Shown here: piece by piece, positions 54,942 to 64,000 of the stretch | Layout: every line of letters starts with the position of its first letter | Position numbering within the stretch: the first letter of the stretch is position 1 | NCBI RefSeq assembly: GCF_018474025.1 | Contig: NZ_JAHCTA010000006.1 | Span: 249,470-313,469, forward strand | Direction: 5' to 3' | From: Alteromonas oceanisediminis | Lineage (GTDB): Bacteria > Pseudomonadota > Gammaproteobacteria > Enterobacterales > Alteromonadaceae | DNA length: 64,000 nucleotides | Translations under genes and position numbers: made by a program | The notes under the pieces: generated by a model | Databases searched by the model: none | Told to the model about the DNA's origin: nothing | Seen by the model: only the letters and a program-made list of their open reading frames with translations

Positions 54942-55670
54942 ATGAGTGTAGAAAGTAAATCTGACGAAGAACGCAGAGAGGAAACGCTTATCCACCATAA
55001 ACCACGCACTTTTTCAGATAAAGTCGCGTTGTATTTTGTCAAATTTCTGCGTGTGTTCGCAGACGCATTCTTCGCCAAGCGTTACGGTCACCGGGCCGTT
55101 GTATTGGAAACCGTTGCAGCCGTTCCGGGAATGGTTGGCGGTGCGATGCTGCATTTAAAGAGTTTGCGTAAACTGCGCGATGATGAAGGGTGGATCCACA
55201 CGTTGCTGGATGAAGCCGAAAATGAGCGAATGCACTTAATGACGTTTATCGAAATTGCCAAACCAACCCGATTTGAGCGATTTCTTGTGATCGTTACTCA
55301 GATGATTTTCTATGTCAGTTACTTGCTGTTGTACCTCATCTCTGCAAAAACGGCGCACCGGGTGGTAGGGTATTTGGAAGAAGAGGCTGTTGTGAGTTAC
55401 AGCCAGTACGCTGACAGGGTAAAATCTGGTGATGTGGAGAACGTTGATGCGCCACAAGTTGCACTCGACTACTGGGATTTACCCCACGACGCAAAACTAC
55501 TTGATGTGATCCGCGTTATTCGCGCCGACGAAATGACACACAGGGAAGTCAATCACCTGATTGCGGATAAAATTTCAGAGCATCCATTGGGCGTGAAAAC
55601 CCATGCCGATATGAGCGATGACGCGCAAGCTAAATTGCGCGATTATGAACAGCGTGATTTTCCTATTTAA
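54942..55670 (+). CDS. aox: Alternative oxidase (cyanide-resistant ubiquinol oxidase)
   Basis: 242 residues from ATG 54942. The di-iron AOX passes electrons from ubiquinol directly to oxygen without pumping protons. All four iron-ligand motifs are seen: LETVAAVPGMV (Glu56), NERMHLMTF (Glu95, His98), YLEEEAVVSY (Glu147), and RADEMTHREVNH (Glu197, His200). Two hydrophobic stretches (VLETVAAVPGMVGGAML and FLVIVTQMIFYVSYLLLY) are the monotopic membrane-binding helices. The eukaryotic N-terminal regulatory Cys region is missing, as in other bacterial AOX. It stands alone; the next gene is convergent. A TTG upstream at 54897 is possible but has no support. Confidence 0.95.
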   Translation: MSVESKSDEERREETLIHHKPRTFSDKVALYFVKFLRVFADAFFAKRYGHRAVVLETVAAVPGMVGGAMLHLKSLRKLRDDEGWIHTLLDEAENERMHLMTFIEIAKPTRFERFLVIVTQMIFYVSYLLLYLISAKTAHRVVGYLEEEAVVSYSQYADRVKSGDVENVDAPQVALDYWDLPHDAKLLDVIRVIRADEMTHREVNHLIADKISEHPLGVKTHADMSDDAQAKLRDYEQRDFPI

Positions 55671-57055
55671 TACTGCATCGCTATCACGCAGGCAACCACC
55701 ACACCGACCATCACATTCAGCATAGCGCCTTCTTTCGCCATTTGCTGAATACTGATTTTTCCAGTGCCATACACGATCGCATTCGGCGCCGTCGCGACTG
55801 GCAACATAAACGCGCAACTGGCACTGATTGCAGCTGGGATCATCAGTAAGCGCGGGTCAATTTGATTGGCGAGTGCCGCGCTGGCTAAAATCGGCATTAG
55901 CAACGTCGCGGTCGCCGTGTTTGACGTAATTTCGGTGAGAAAACTCACCGCTAAACATAAACCCAGAACCAGCAGAAAAATAGGCAACACCGTAAGACCG
56001 CTCAATGCATCACCCAGCACCTGACTCAACCCGCTTGCTTTAAATGCACTCGCAATACAGATGCCGCCGGCAAACAGCAACAACATACCCCAAGGGATAT
56101 CTCGCGCTGTATCCCAATCCAGCAAATAGTCTTTTTTTGATTGACTGCCACCCGAAGGAATAATGCACATCAACACCACACCGGCCAGTGCGACAGTGCT
56201 ATCACTGACGCCCTCCACACCCAATAGCGCTGTCCACTGCGGTCGCAACACCCACGCCATTGCCACGGCCGCAAACGCGATAAAAACGCGCTTCTCGGCG
56301 CTACGCCATCTGCCCATCACCGGTATTGACAGCGCGGGTAACGAGCCCAAACCACGCGTTAACCACAGCGCCATCAGCGGGATCGCAATGAAAACAATCG
56401 GCACACCCGTTTTCATCCATTCGACAAACGACACCTGCTGACCGGTGAACTCTTCATAAACGCTCATAAAGATAATATTCGGTGGAGTACCGATGGGCGT
56501 TCCTACGCCGCCTAAGCTGGCAGCATACGCAATGCCTAAAAGCAAAACGGTGGCTAGACGGGCATCACCCAGCTTGGCGATAAGCGCCAGCGCGATGGGC
56601 ATTAGCATCAGCGCCGTTGCCGTGTTGGATATCCACATGCTTAAAAAAGCGGCCGTTAGCATAAAGGCTAACACCAGTCGCTTGGCACTCTGAGCACCGG
56701 TGAGGCGTAACATCGAATACGCGAGCCGTTCATGCACGCCTGACTTCTCCAATGCCTTTGAAAGCATAAATGCACCCATCAGCAACAAGATAACGTGGCT
56801 ACCCAACGCGGCTGCTGCTTCTCTGTGCGTGAGCACTCCTGCCAGCGGAAACGCAAAAAAGGGAACGAGAGAGCTTACGGGGATGGGTAATGCTTCGGTG
56901 ACCCACATGATGGCCACCAATAATGTTATTGCCGCCGTAACCGCAATATCATAGGGTTGGTCCATTACGGTCAGACAGACGAACATAACGACACTGGCGC
57001 CTGTCGCTACCCCAAGCATTGCTGGTTTAACTTGCGTTTGCGGTAAAGCCGTCAT
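55667..57055 (-). CDS. DASS-family (SLC13) sodium:dicarboxylate/anion symporter
   Basis: 462 residues with about 11-12 hydrophobic helices. Two SNT motifs, WISNTATALMLMP and TEITSNTATATLLMP, mark the two inverted-repeat halves that bind sodium and anion in VcINDY-like proteins. GTPIGTPPNIIFM and PVATAPNAIVYGTG follow each, as in the family. Likely substrates are C4-dicarboxylates or related anions. Its start overlaps the nagZ stop by 4 bp, so it is translationally coupled to nagZ. Convergent with aox with a 4 bp overlap. Confidence 0.9.
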   Translation of the reverse strand: MTALPQTQVKPAMLGVATGASVVMFVCLTVMDQPYDIAVTAAITLLVAIMWVTEALPIPVSSLVPFFAFPLAGVLTHREAAAALGSHVILLLMGAFMLSKALEKSGVHERLAYSMLRLTGAQSAKRLVLAFMLTAAFLSMWISNTATALMLMPIALALIAKLGDARLATVLLLGIAYAASLGGVGTPIGTPPNIIFMSVYEEFTGQQVSFVEWMKTGVPIVFIAIPLMALWLTRGLGSLPALSIPVMGRWRSAEKRVFIAFAAVAMAWVLRPQWTALLGVEGVSDSTVALAGVVLMCIIPSGGSQSKKDYLLDWDTARDIPWGMLLLFAGGICIASAFKASGLSQVLGDALSGLTVLPIFLLVLGLCLAVSFLTEITSNTATATLLMPILASAALANQIDPRLLMIPAAISASCAFMLPVATAPNAIVYGTGKISIQQMAKEGAMLNVMVGVVVACVIAMQY

Positions 57056-58062
57056 TGCGCGTTCTCACTCATCTGACTGAGCAACCGCTTAGCGCGTTGA
57101 TATTCTGCGTTAAATCTCGCAGCGGTAAACGCGGGTTGTGGTTTTAACTGCCCTGCCCGTGACGTGCGGTAGAAATCCTGAGGTAGATTATCCAGCACGT
57201 TGATGACGCTGTCTCGGCTGTTACACACCAGCGCCATATCACAACCGGCTGATAGCGCAGCTTCTGTACGATCGCAGGCATCGCCAGCGACGGTAGCCGC
57301 CTGCATCGACAAGTCATCCGAAAATACCGTGCCTGAGAACCCCAAATCCTGACGTAAAATACGCTGAAGCCACTGCGCAGAGAATCCTGCCGGATGGCTA
57401 TCGACTTGCGAGTAAATAACATGCGCAGGCATTACTGCATCCAATTGAGACTGGGCAATCAAGCGCCTGAAAACCTGCATATCCTCCTGATCAATCTGTG
57501 CAAAGCTGCGTTCATCAACTGGCATTGCAATGTGAGAGTCAGCTTTAATCGCACCATGCCCCGGAAAGTGTTTCCCCACACTTTTTAAGCCAACCGTTCT
57601 TAACCCTCGAATAAACTGGCTGGCCAGCGCAACAACATCATCCACATTGTCGGCAAAGCCCCGATCGCCGATAACGTCTGATACGCCGGATAAGTCCAGA
57701 ACCGGCGCAAAGCTCAAGTCAATATCGTGCTGGCGAAGTTCGAAGCCAATCGTCACACCACAGGCATACGCCAATGCGCCTGCATCGGCAGCCTGATTGG
57801 CCAGCTGCTCAAGTTGTCCCATGGCCGGAATTCGCGTGAATCCTTGCTTAAAACGCTGTACGCACCCACCTTCCTGATCGACCGCAATGAGAATATCGGC
57901 TCTCGCCGCTTCGCGAGCCTGCCGTACGAGGTCCTTCAACTGGTCTGGCTCTGCGTAATTTCGGGCAAATAAAATCACACCGCCCACCAACGGATGGTCC
58001 AGTAAGTCGCGCTCTTCTGCAGACAATGTCTCGCTCAAAAAATCTAACATGACTGGACCCAC
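57052..58062 (-). CDS. nagZ: Beta-N-acetylglucosaminidase NagZ
   Basis: 336 residues. NagZ is the cytoplasmic GH3 enzyme that removes GlcNAc from muropeptides during cell-wall recycling. It opens MGPVMLDF like E. coli NagZ, with LVGGVILFARNYAEPDQL, VDQEGGCVQRFKQGFTRIP, LSFAPVLDL, VGKHFPGHGAIKADSHIAMP (catalytic His loop), and GTVFSDDLSMQA (nucleophile Asp). The start is GTG at 58062, with AAGGAGAGG about 8 nt upstream. Where E. coli has DQEGGRVQRF, this protein has Cys67 in place of the Arg. The DASS transporter gene follows with a 4 bp overlap. Confidence 0.95.
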   Translation of the reverse strand: MGPVMLDFLSETLSAEERDLLDHPLVGGVILFARNYAEPDQLKDLVRQAREAARADILIAVDQEGGCVQRFKQGFTRIPAMGQLEQLANQAADAGALAYACGVTIGFELRQHDIDLSFAPVLDLSGVSDVIGDRGFADNVDDVVALASQFIRGLRTVGLKSVGKHFPGHGAIKADSHIAMPVDERSFAQIDQEDMQVFRRLIAQSQLDAVMPAHVIYSQVDSHPAGFSAQWLQRILRQDLGFSGTVFSDDLSMQAATVAGDACDRTEAALSAGCDMALVCNSRDSVINVLDNLPQDFYRTSRAGQLKPQPAFTAARFNAEYQRAKRLLSQMSENAQ

Positions 58063-58146
58063 AGTGCCCTCTCCTTAAATTATTACTTCTCAATGCCGAT
58101 ACGGCTGGTTACGATGGTGCAATATTCCGCGACTATACGAAAATTT

Positions 58147-60459
58147 ATGATTAAGCGCATCTCGTTCACGTTATTAATCTTGATTAGCATTATGGTGCTT
58201 TCGCTGTATTTACTGTTAGCGTCCAGCCTGCCAAACTTGTCTGGCAGCCGTGAAGCTGCAATCACTGCGCCCGCAACGCTACAACGAGATACGCTAGGGA
58301 ATGCGGTGATTACTGCCGAAAACCGGCCTGATGCTGCATACCTGCTCGGTTTCGCGCATGCCCAAGACCGCTTATTTCAAATGGACTTACTTCGCCGCAG
58401 TGCTGCGGGCGAGCTTTCCGAGCTGTTCGGTGATGCCGCATTACCGACGGACAAGCGGGTGCGTTTTCATGAATTTAGAATGCGTGCGCAGCGCGCTGTG
58501 TCTCAGTTATCCGTCGAAGAACAAGGATTGCTCAACGCCTATGCTCGAGGTGTCAACGATGCTACAGCGACGCTAACGCTGCTACCATTTGAATATTTAC
58601 TGACTGATAAACCGTTTACTGCCTGGAAACCGGAAGACAGTTTGTTAGCCTCGTACAGCATGTATATTGATTTGCAACACATTCAGGTTGATCGCGATCT
58701 CACATTAACGCGCATTCGCCATCATTTTGGTCAACCGATGGTTGACTTTCTCGTCCGCCCCAGCAGTTATCAGGCCGCGCTGGATGGCAGTGTGGTGCCG
58801 CTTGTTGATAGCCTGGTGCCACAGTTAAATCCGACTGATGACCCTAACTGGGCATATCAGGCCATCGAAGAACCGATAGATATTGGAAGCAATAACTGGG
58901 CTGTTGGGCCCCTACTGACCGAGGGAACGTCGGGCTTGCTCAGTGACGACATGCACTTAGGGTTACGCGTACCCCCTATTTGGTATCGCACTGCTCTACG
59001 GTACACGCATAATGGCGAAGCAATTACGCTCGATGGGGTTAGCCTTCCCGGCTCACCTGCAGTTATCGTGGGCACAAATGGTCACGTTGCCTGGGGGTTT
59101 ACCAATGCCAACCTCGACAATACTGATTGGATAGCACTCGCACCGGAGACACCCATTACATCAACGGTACAGCAAATTATGAGTGCGGATGGAACGCATG
59201 ATTATGTGCTCGAACACAGTGAACTAGGCCCGGTAAAGCGTTTTGGTGACCAAGTGTATGCACTGCGCTGGACAGCGCACATGCCCTATGCGGTGAATGT
59301 GAATATTGCCGATCTGGATAGCGTTAAAGATGTATTTGCGGCTCAGGCCGTTGCCACCTCGATGGGGATCCCAGTACAAAATATGGTAGCCGCTGATACT
59401 CTGGGCAATATTGCATGGATGCCGGCGGGAGCAATCACCGCACGGCCAATGCCAAGCAACGCCGCCATACCCGAAGCGGAGTACTCGCCACTGTGGGCAC
59501 AACGTGAAACTGAATTACCCAGTGTGATCAATCCCGAGCAACATCGCATATGGACCGCAAACGCACGTGTTATCTCAACACAACAACTCGCGCGTTTTGG
59601 TGATGGTGGCTACGCGGTTGGCGCCCGAGGATTGCAAATTCGTAATCGCCTTTATGAACGTGAACGTTTCGATGAGCAGGCTTTTTACGCCATCCAGTTG
59701 GATAACGAAGCGCAGTTTTTATCACCATGGCATCAACTGCTGATGGCAACACTCAGCCAGAGCCCAAATGAATTTGCTGACGATATTGCAACACTACGTG
59801 CGTGGCAAGGGTGTGCGTGTGCTGAGTCTGTCGGGTACACGCTGGTGCGCACGTTCCGCACGCAGGTCATCAATCAGTTATTTGCGCCATTGGAGAATAA
59901 GTTACAAGAAGAGTCGCTTTCCCTTCGGCCAATACTGCGTCACGTTGAGCCCGCCGTCTGGGATTTACTGCAGCAACAGCCGATGGAATGGCTACCCGAC
60001 GGTGCAGATAATTGGACCCATTTTTTAATGCAGCGTTATCGGCAAGCGCGCATCGATTTACTGGATAAACACAATGATGGAAAGTCGACTGAAAATATTG
60101 CTGCGTTAAAAGCTTTATCGTGGGGCGAAGTCAATCAGTTGCATGTGCAACATCCGTTCAGTCAAACGATGCCTTTTCTTTCGCCATTTTTGGATATGCG
60201 CGCAACACCCGGTTTTGGCGACAGTTTCATGCCTGCGGTGCAAAACGGCACGCACGGCGCTTCACAACGTTTTATCATTCAACCGGGCAACCCACAAAAC
60301 GCAATTATGACGATCCCCGGAGGGCAATCAGGCCACCCCTTGAGTGAATACTACAAACGGGGGTTTGATGAGTACATTACAAATCAACCTACTCCGCTGC
60401 TGCCCGGCGACATCGAGCACACGCTGTCATTTACGCCAACGCGCTTGCCACAGCCGTAA
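58147..60459 (+). CDS. Penicillin acylase-family Ntn-hydrolase, membrane-anchored or exported
   Basis: About 770 residues from ATG 58147. The N-terminus MIKRISFTLLILISIMVLSL plus YLLLASSL is a signal peptide or anchor. Alpha-chain features: LGFAHAQDRLFQMDLLRRSAAGELSELFG. The beta-chain would start at the catalytic Ser in IDIGSNNWAVGP, exposed by self-cleavage, followed by DMHLGLRVPPIWYRT, GVSLPGSPAVIVGTNGHVAWGFTNANLDNTDW. The family includes penicillin acylases and acyl-homoserine-lactone acylases; the substrate cannot be told here. The nearby cell-wall gene nagZ is divergent. The 3' end overlaps the convergent hypothetical gene by 33 bp. Start choice is uncertain (ATG 58093 or 58114 also possible). 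Confidence 0.88.
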   Translation: MIKRISFTLLILISIMVLSLYLLLASSLPNLSGSREAAITAPATLQRDTLGNAVITAENRPDAAYLLGFAHAQDRLFQMDLLRRSAAGELSELFGDAALPTDKRVRFHEFRMRAQRAVSQLSVEEQGLLNAYARGVNDATATLTLLPFEYLLTDKPFTAWKPEDSLLASYSMYIDLQHIQVDRDLTLTRIRHHFGQPMVDFLVRPSSYQAALDGSVVPLVDSLVPQLNPTDDPNWAYQAIEEPIDIGSNNWAVGPLLTEGTSGLLSDDMHLGLRVPPIWYRTALRYTHNGEAITLDGVSLPGSPAVIVGTNGHVAWGFTNANLDNTDWIALAPETPITSTVQQIMSADGTHDYVLEHSELGPVKRFGDQVYALRWTAHMPYAVNVNIADLDSVKDVFAAQAVATSMGIPVQNMVAADTLGNIAWMPAGAITARPMPSNAAIPEAEYSPLWAQRETELPSVINPEQHRIWTANARVISTQQLARFGDGGYAVGARGLQIRNRLYERERFDEQAFYAIQLDNEAQFLSPWHQLLMATLSQSPNEFADDIATLRAWQGCACAESVGYTLVRTFRTQVINQLFAPLENKLQEESLSLRPILRHVEPAVWDLLQQQPMEWLPDGADNWTHFLMQRYRQARIDLLDKHNDGKSTENIAALKALSWGEVNQLHVQHPFSQTMPFLSPFLDMRATPGFGDSFMPAVQNGTHGASQRFIIQPGNPQNAIMTIPGGQSGHPLSEYYKRGFDEYITNQPTPLLPGDIEHTLSFTPTRLPQP

Positions 60460-61035
60460 TGCTTCACGTTGGGCCGCGCCCTCTAGCGCTAGACGCTCGG
60501 CTGAGCTAACAGACTCAGCACCTTCCTGAGCCAGAGCCTCTTGCAGCAATTCGTCTGCCACTTGCGCTAAAATCTGGTCGCGTGCGGTAAACAGCTTCTG
60601 TGCATCGTCGACGAGGTCGCGCGCTTGAGGGTAGCGCTGCACAATCGACTCTAGTGGGCCGCCACGCTGATAGGCTAACTCTACGTCGTCGGAAAAGGCA
60701 AAACGTGCTCCACGAAAGTGTAGGTAGTCTTGCCCACGCTGACCGCGTAAAAAACCTAACTGCTCGTCGGTGTATCCTATTTGCCGAGCCGCAGAAAGCA
60801 ATTGTTGCTGCCATGTTCGCAAAAGCGCTGCATCATCGTTTTTTACCGCTTCAATCAGCGCACTGCGAACGTCACTGGCACTCAGCAGTGTGTCAATGGG
60901 CAGCGCAGGCGAACTCGCTGCGCTATCGCGATGTGCTGATTGATCATTACTTACAATCACCCAAAGTGACACAATAATTAAAATGAGACTGACAACAGCT
61001 AATCCTGCGCGGATGTAAGTTTGAGTAACCTTCAT
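60427..61035 (-). CDS. Hypothetical membrane-anchored helical protein
   Basis: 202 residues. One N-terminal transmembrane helix (AGLAVVSLILIIVSLWVIV) and a charged, alanine/leucine-rich helical remainder (LIEAVKNDDAALLRTWQQQLL, ALAQEGAESVSSAERLALEG). I do not recognise a family. It recalls lipase-chaperone (LifO) layout, an anchor plus long helical periplasmic part, but no chaperone motif was found, so I do not call it that. AGGA 6 nt before the ATG at 61035 supports the start. It ends inside the convergent acylase gene, overlapping by 33 bp. Codon-like patterns look ordinary. Confidence 0.65.
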   Translation of the reverse strand: MKVTQTYIRAGLAVVSLILIIVSLWVIVSNDQSAHRDSAASSPALPIDTLLSASDVRSALIEAVKNDDAALLRTWQQQLLSAARQIGYTDEQLGFLRGQRGQDYLHFRGARFAFSDDVELAYQRGGPLESIVQRYPQARDLVDDAQKLFTARDQILAQVADELLQEALAQEGAESVSSAERLALEGAAQREALRLWQARWRK

Positions 61036-61222
61036 TTCATTCCTGTATTAAATTTATACTAGCCATTAGCACATGTTGTGACGTCAAAGTGTATGATCAA
61101 TGAATCAGACTCTTATCTGTGCCGTCACGGATGCGTAAGATGAGAGGTAAACAGGCCCTAGCACGTGTTGATGTCTGCTGCACAAGCTAACACTGCATGA
61201 GCTGTATGAGGTAAAAAGGACA

Positions 61223-61249
61223 AAAGCCACTTCGTCATGAAGTGGCTTT
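61223..61249 (-). terminator. Rho-independent terminator after ihfA
   Basis: Arms AAAGCCACTTC (61223-61233) and GAAGTGGCTTT (61239-61249) form a perfect 11-bp stem with loop GTCAT. It lies 53 bp past the ihfA stop. The T-run on the minus strand is short (TTTT), but the stem is strong. The rest of the 267 bp gap up to the hypothetical gene holds no feature I recognise. Confidence 0.8.
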
Positions 61250-61302
61250 ATTATCCATTGAACGTTGAGTTCAGGCCTCCAATTGCGATGCAACGCCAGG
61301 CG

Positions 61303-61599
61303 CTAGCTTACTGGCTTGGCGTTTTCTACACGACTCTTAAGCTTTTGGCCTGGTCGAAATGTTACCACTCGACGTGCTTTGATAGGAATATCTTCACCCG
61401 TTTTCGGGTTCCGCCCCGGCCTTTCGCTTTTCGTTCTCAAGTCAAAATTACCAAAACCTGACAATTTAACTTGCTCTCCAGATTCCAAAGACGATTTGAT
61501 TTCCTCAAAAAACGCCTCCACTAAATCTTTTGAATCACGCTTGTTTAATCCCAGCTTTTCAAACAAATGTTCAGCCATCTCGGCTTTGGTCAATGCCAT
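61303..61599 (-). CDS. ihfA: Integration host factor alpha subunit
   Basis: 98 residues. IHF is the heterodimeric DNA-bending protein of gammaproteobacteria. Sequence marks: [18 protein letters not shown] at the N-terminus, [30 protein letters not shown] containing the DNA-intercalating GRNPKTGE arm with its Pro, and [15 protein letters not shown]. The [12 protein letters not shown] form and ending are IhfA rather than HU. It follows pheT by 4 bp, the conserved pheST-ihfA arrangement. A ribosome-binding site AAGAGAG lies at the end of pheT. Confidence 0.97.
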   Translation of the reverse strand: MALTKAEMAEHLFEKLGLNKRDSKDLVEAFFEEIKSSLESGEQVKLSGFGNFDLRTKSERPGRNPKTGEDIPIKARRVVTFRPGQKLKSRVENAKPVS

Positions 61600-61603
61600 T
61601 TGA

Positions 61604-63991
61604 TTACTCTCTTAACGCTGCCCCAAATTGTGATTCAAGACCGGCGACCACCTTGTCGACTGCCTGCTGTATTTCGGCTTCTTCGAGTGTTTTATCCGCG
61701 TCTTGCAATATCAGTGACAGAGCCAGGCTTTTTTTACCAGGTTCGATACCTTTGCCTCTGTACACGTCGAACAAGTTTAGGTCAACTAGTTGATTTACGC
61801 CAATATTTTCTACATACCTGCGTATATTTCCAACACTGACCGACTCATCTACCGTAATAGCGATGTCGCGGCGATTTGCCGGGTACTTGGAAATCGCCTG
61901 CGCCTGCGGCAATTCGCGCTGAACAATCGCATCCACAAACAATTCAAACACAAAGGTGCGAGTGGTTAAACCGAACGCTTTTTGGAACTGCGGATGCACA
62001 GCACCAATCCAACCAATCACATCATCACCCAGCATAATCTGCGCTGCTTGGCCGGGGTGCAGTGCCGTTTGAGTAGCAGCAACAAAATCAACCTGTTTGC
62101 TGATCCCACACTGGGTCAATACCGCTTCCACATCACCCTTTATATCAAAAAAGTCGACACCGTTATCTGCGTGATCCCAATGGATATCATATTGATTCCC
62201 GGCGATCACGCCAGACAACATCAACTCCTGACGCAGGCCATTTTCACCGTCGGTATCAGGAATAAATCGTAAACCACTTTCAAACAATCGCACTCGCTGC
62301 TGCTGACGATTTTGATTATATCCCACGGCTTGTAATAACCCTGTCCACAAGCTAACACGCATAATCGACATTTCACTGGATATCGGATGTGGTAGTACAA
62401 GACCTTGATGATCAGGGAATAGCGCATTCTGCAATTTCGGGTCGACAAACGAATACGTTATCGCTTCCGTATAACCGCGCTGGATCAACACTTGTTTGAG
62501 GCTATTCAATGAAACCTGAGTTTCCGTTGCAGGCAACATGCTCAAACTCCCCTGCGGCGCATTATTCGGGATCCGGTTGTAGCCATAGACGCGGGCAACT
62601 TCTTCAATCAAGTCTTCTTCAATCGCGATATCGAACCGGTAGCTTGGTGCCTGTGTTATCCATTCGCCGTTTTCAAAGGCGGGATCCAATCCCAAACGGT
62701 GTAAAATATCACTAACCTGTTCATCATTGATTGTATGTCCTAACACGCGGTCAAGACGTTCGCGTCGCAAACTCACCTGTGTTTGCGCAGGAATATGTTG
62801 TTCTGACACGGCTTCCACGATTGGCCCGGCATTTCCGCCGACAATGTCTAACAATAATCCGGTCGCTCTCTCCATGGCATCACGCTGAAGCTGAGGATCA
62901 ACCCCTCGCTCATAGCGATGGGATGCGTCTGTGTGTAAGCCATATTGCCGCGCCTTACCCGTAATGGCGTCAGGATGGAAAAACGCTGACTCTAGAAATA
63001 TATCTTGGCTGGTTGCGGTAACCCCAGACTGTAAGCCGCCAAATACGCCAGCAATCGCCAACGCTTTTTCCTGATCAGCAATGACCAAAGTATTGTCATG
63101 CAGTTCTACCGTGCTTTCATCCAATAACGTTAACGATTCTTTCTCATGTGCCATACGCACGACGACATTACCAGACAGTGCTTGTAAATCGAAGGCATGC
63201 ATTGGATGGCCCAATTCAAGCAGCACGTAGTTGGTCACATCAACCACAGGATCAATACTGCGCACACCGCTACGGCGTAATTTTTCTTTCAGCCATAACG
63301 GCGATTGCGTATTGAGGTTAATTCCCTTGATCACACGCCCTAGGTAACGCGGGCATGCTTCTGGGGCATGTAATTCAATGTCGCGAGTTTCATTGATAGA
63401 CGCCGTCACTGGTGCAGCTTCGATAGGCGAGACATCAAGCTGATTGAGCACGCCCACTTCCCGCGCCAGACCGCGTATACCTAAACAGTCAGCACGATTG
63501 GGCGTTAAATCGACGTCAATCATGATATCGTCCAACCCCAGGTATTCCCGAATGTCTGTGCCAATCGGTGCATCTTGTGGCAGCTCGAGAATACCCGAAT
63601 GATCTTCGCCCATGCCTAGCTCTGAAAAGCTGCATAACATTCCAAAGCTTGGCTGGCCACGCAGTTTGGCTTTCTTGATTTTGAAATTACCGGGCAACAC
63701 TGCGCCAACCTTTGCTACAGCAACGCGCAAGCCCTGACGGCAATTGGGCGCACCACACACAATATCAAGCAGCTCTTCGTCACCCACATTAATTTTGGTC
63801 ACCTGCAATTTGTCAGCATCAGGATGCGGACCACACTCAACGACCTCTCCGATCACCACGCCACTGAAGTCGCTCGCTACAGGCTCGATGCCATCAACTT
63901 CGAGACCCGCCATGCTGAGTTGCTCAGATAACTGCTCTGAACTTAAATCAGGACTGACCCACTCACGTAACCATTTTTCACTAAATTTCAT
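61604..63991 (-). CDS. pheT: Phenylalanine-tRNA ligase beta subunit
   Basis: 795 residues, the same as E. coli. PheT and PheS form the alpha2-beta2 enzyme that charges tRNA-Phe. Visible: [21 protein letters not shown] at the start, the EMAP-like tRNA-binding domain (about 40-150, [26 protein letters not shown]), the B3/B4 editing region (ITKGINL-like through [20 protein letters not shown]), the B5 domain ([21 protein letters not shown]), and the C-terminal anticodon-binding FDX domain ([17 protein letters not shown]). The start is ATG at 63991, nine bases from the window edge; pheS should lie beyond it. Confidence 0.97.
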   Translation of the reverse strand: MKFSEKWLREWVSPDLSSEQLSEQLSMAGLEVDGIEPVASDFSGVVIGEVVECGPHPDADKLQVTKINVGDEELLDIVCGAPNCRQGLRVAVAKVGAVLPGNFKIKKAKLRGQPSFGMLCSFSELGMGEDHSGILELPQDAPIGTDIREYLGLDDIMIDVDLTPNRADCLGIRGLAREVGVLNQLDVSPIEAAPVTASINETRDIELHAPEACPRYLGRVIKGINLNTQSPLWLKEKLRRSGVRSIDPVVDVTNYVLLELGHPMHAFDLQALSGNVVVRMAHEKESLTLLDESTVELHDNTLVIADQEKALAIAGVFGGLQSGVTATSQDIFLESAFFHPDAITGKARQYGLHTDASHRYERGVDPQLQRDAMERATGLLLDIVGGNAGPIVEAVSEQHIPAQTQVSLRRERLDRVLGHTINDEQVSDILHRLGLDPAFENGEWITQAPSYRFDIAIEEDLIEEVARVYGYNRIPNNAPQGSLSMLPATETQVSLNSLKQVLIQRGYTEAITYSFVDPKLQNALFPDHQGLVLPHPISSEMSIMRVSLWTGLLQAVGYNQNRQQQRVRLFESGLRFIPDTDGENGLRQELMLSGVIAGNQYDIHWDHADNGVDFFDIKGDVEAVLTQCGISKQVDFVAATQTALHPGQAAQIMLGDDVIGWIGAVHPQFQKAFGLTTRTFVFELFVDAIVQRELPQAQAISKYPANRRDIAITVDESVSVGNIRRYVENIGVNQLVDLNLFDVYRGKGIEPGKKSLALSLILQDADKTLEEAEIQQAVDKVVAGLESQFGAALRE

Positions 63992-64000
63992 CCAGCAACT

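Noticed and set aside
60427..61035. Lipase-specific foldase (LifO) gene
   Set aside because: The anchor-plus-helix layout is similar, but I could not find the foldase motif, and no lipase gene is adjacent.
1..64000. Mobile elements, prophage, CRISPR arrays, toxin-antitoxin or defence islands
   Set aside because: I saw no transposase, integrase, Cas, restriction or phage structural genes, and no regularly spaced repeats; the window reads as core and catabolic chromosome.

Overview
This 64 kb window looks like chromosomal DNA of a marine gammaproteobacterium, most likely of the order Alteromonadales. That is inferred from gene content and gene-pair conservation: rnhA/dnaQ/tRNA-Asp, mfd-csiV, pheT-ihfA, a complete LiuR-controlled leucine/isovalerate (liu) operon, and a TIGR03503-type exported protein. 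No species was established and no base composition was computed. Genes are densely packed and no gap between genes exceeds about 270 bp. I saw no transposase, integrase, prophage, CRISPR array or rRNA.

Layout. 0-5 kb: the start of lolD, two tRNA-Asp genes behind a strong promoter, a TIGR03503 protein, dnaQ divergent from rnhA, a quinone-oxidoreductase-like protein divergent from rlmI. 5.7-16.8 kb: a PilZ protein, hrpA, a CBS-domain protein, an exported isoaspartyl peptidase/asparaginase, a receiver-like/TPR protein, sbcB and a FapA-type DUF342 protein. 16.8-20.6 kb: a minus-strand overlapping cluster reading formamidase-like hydrolase, kynureninase, periplasmic-sensor diguanylate cyclase, small lipoprotein. 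20.7-29 kb: a thiolase divergent from liuR-liuA-liuB-liuC-liuD-liuE, with a palindromic operator between them; together these take isovaleryl-CoA to acetoacetate plus acetyl-CoA. 29-40 kb: lipid and nucleotide genes, namely MFS, fatty-acid desaturase, SRPBCC protein, IAG-type nucleoside hydrolase, glgC, alpha/beta hydrolase, an AraC regulator divergent from an alkB-type monooxygenase, a second MFS and an acyl-CoA thioesterase. 40-47 kb: HDOD protein, PanE-like reductase, glycosyltransferase, a DUF2750 protein coupled to a fused cysteine desulfurase-SufE protein, xthA, a CbiM-like membrane protein and a purine-type phosphoribosyltransferase. 47-64 kb: lolC, PilZ-like protein, mfd, csiV, cobalamin adenosyltransferase, an alternative oxidase, a DASS anion transporter, nagZ, a penicillin-acylase-family protein, a hypothetical anchored protein, ihfA and pheT.

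Most of the window is ordinary housekeeping and catabolic content. The points most worth a second look are the CsdA-CsdE fusion, the 47 kb separation of lolC from lolD, a bacterial alternative oxidase, a receiver-like domain with altered phosphorylation residues, an apparently exported formamidase beside cytoplasmic kynureninase, and two intricate intergenic hairpins of unknown function. I did not find a convincing new multi-gene system, and I do not claim one.
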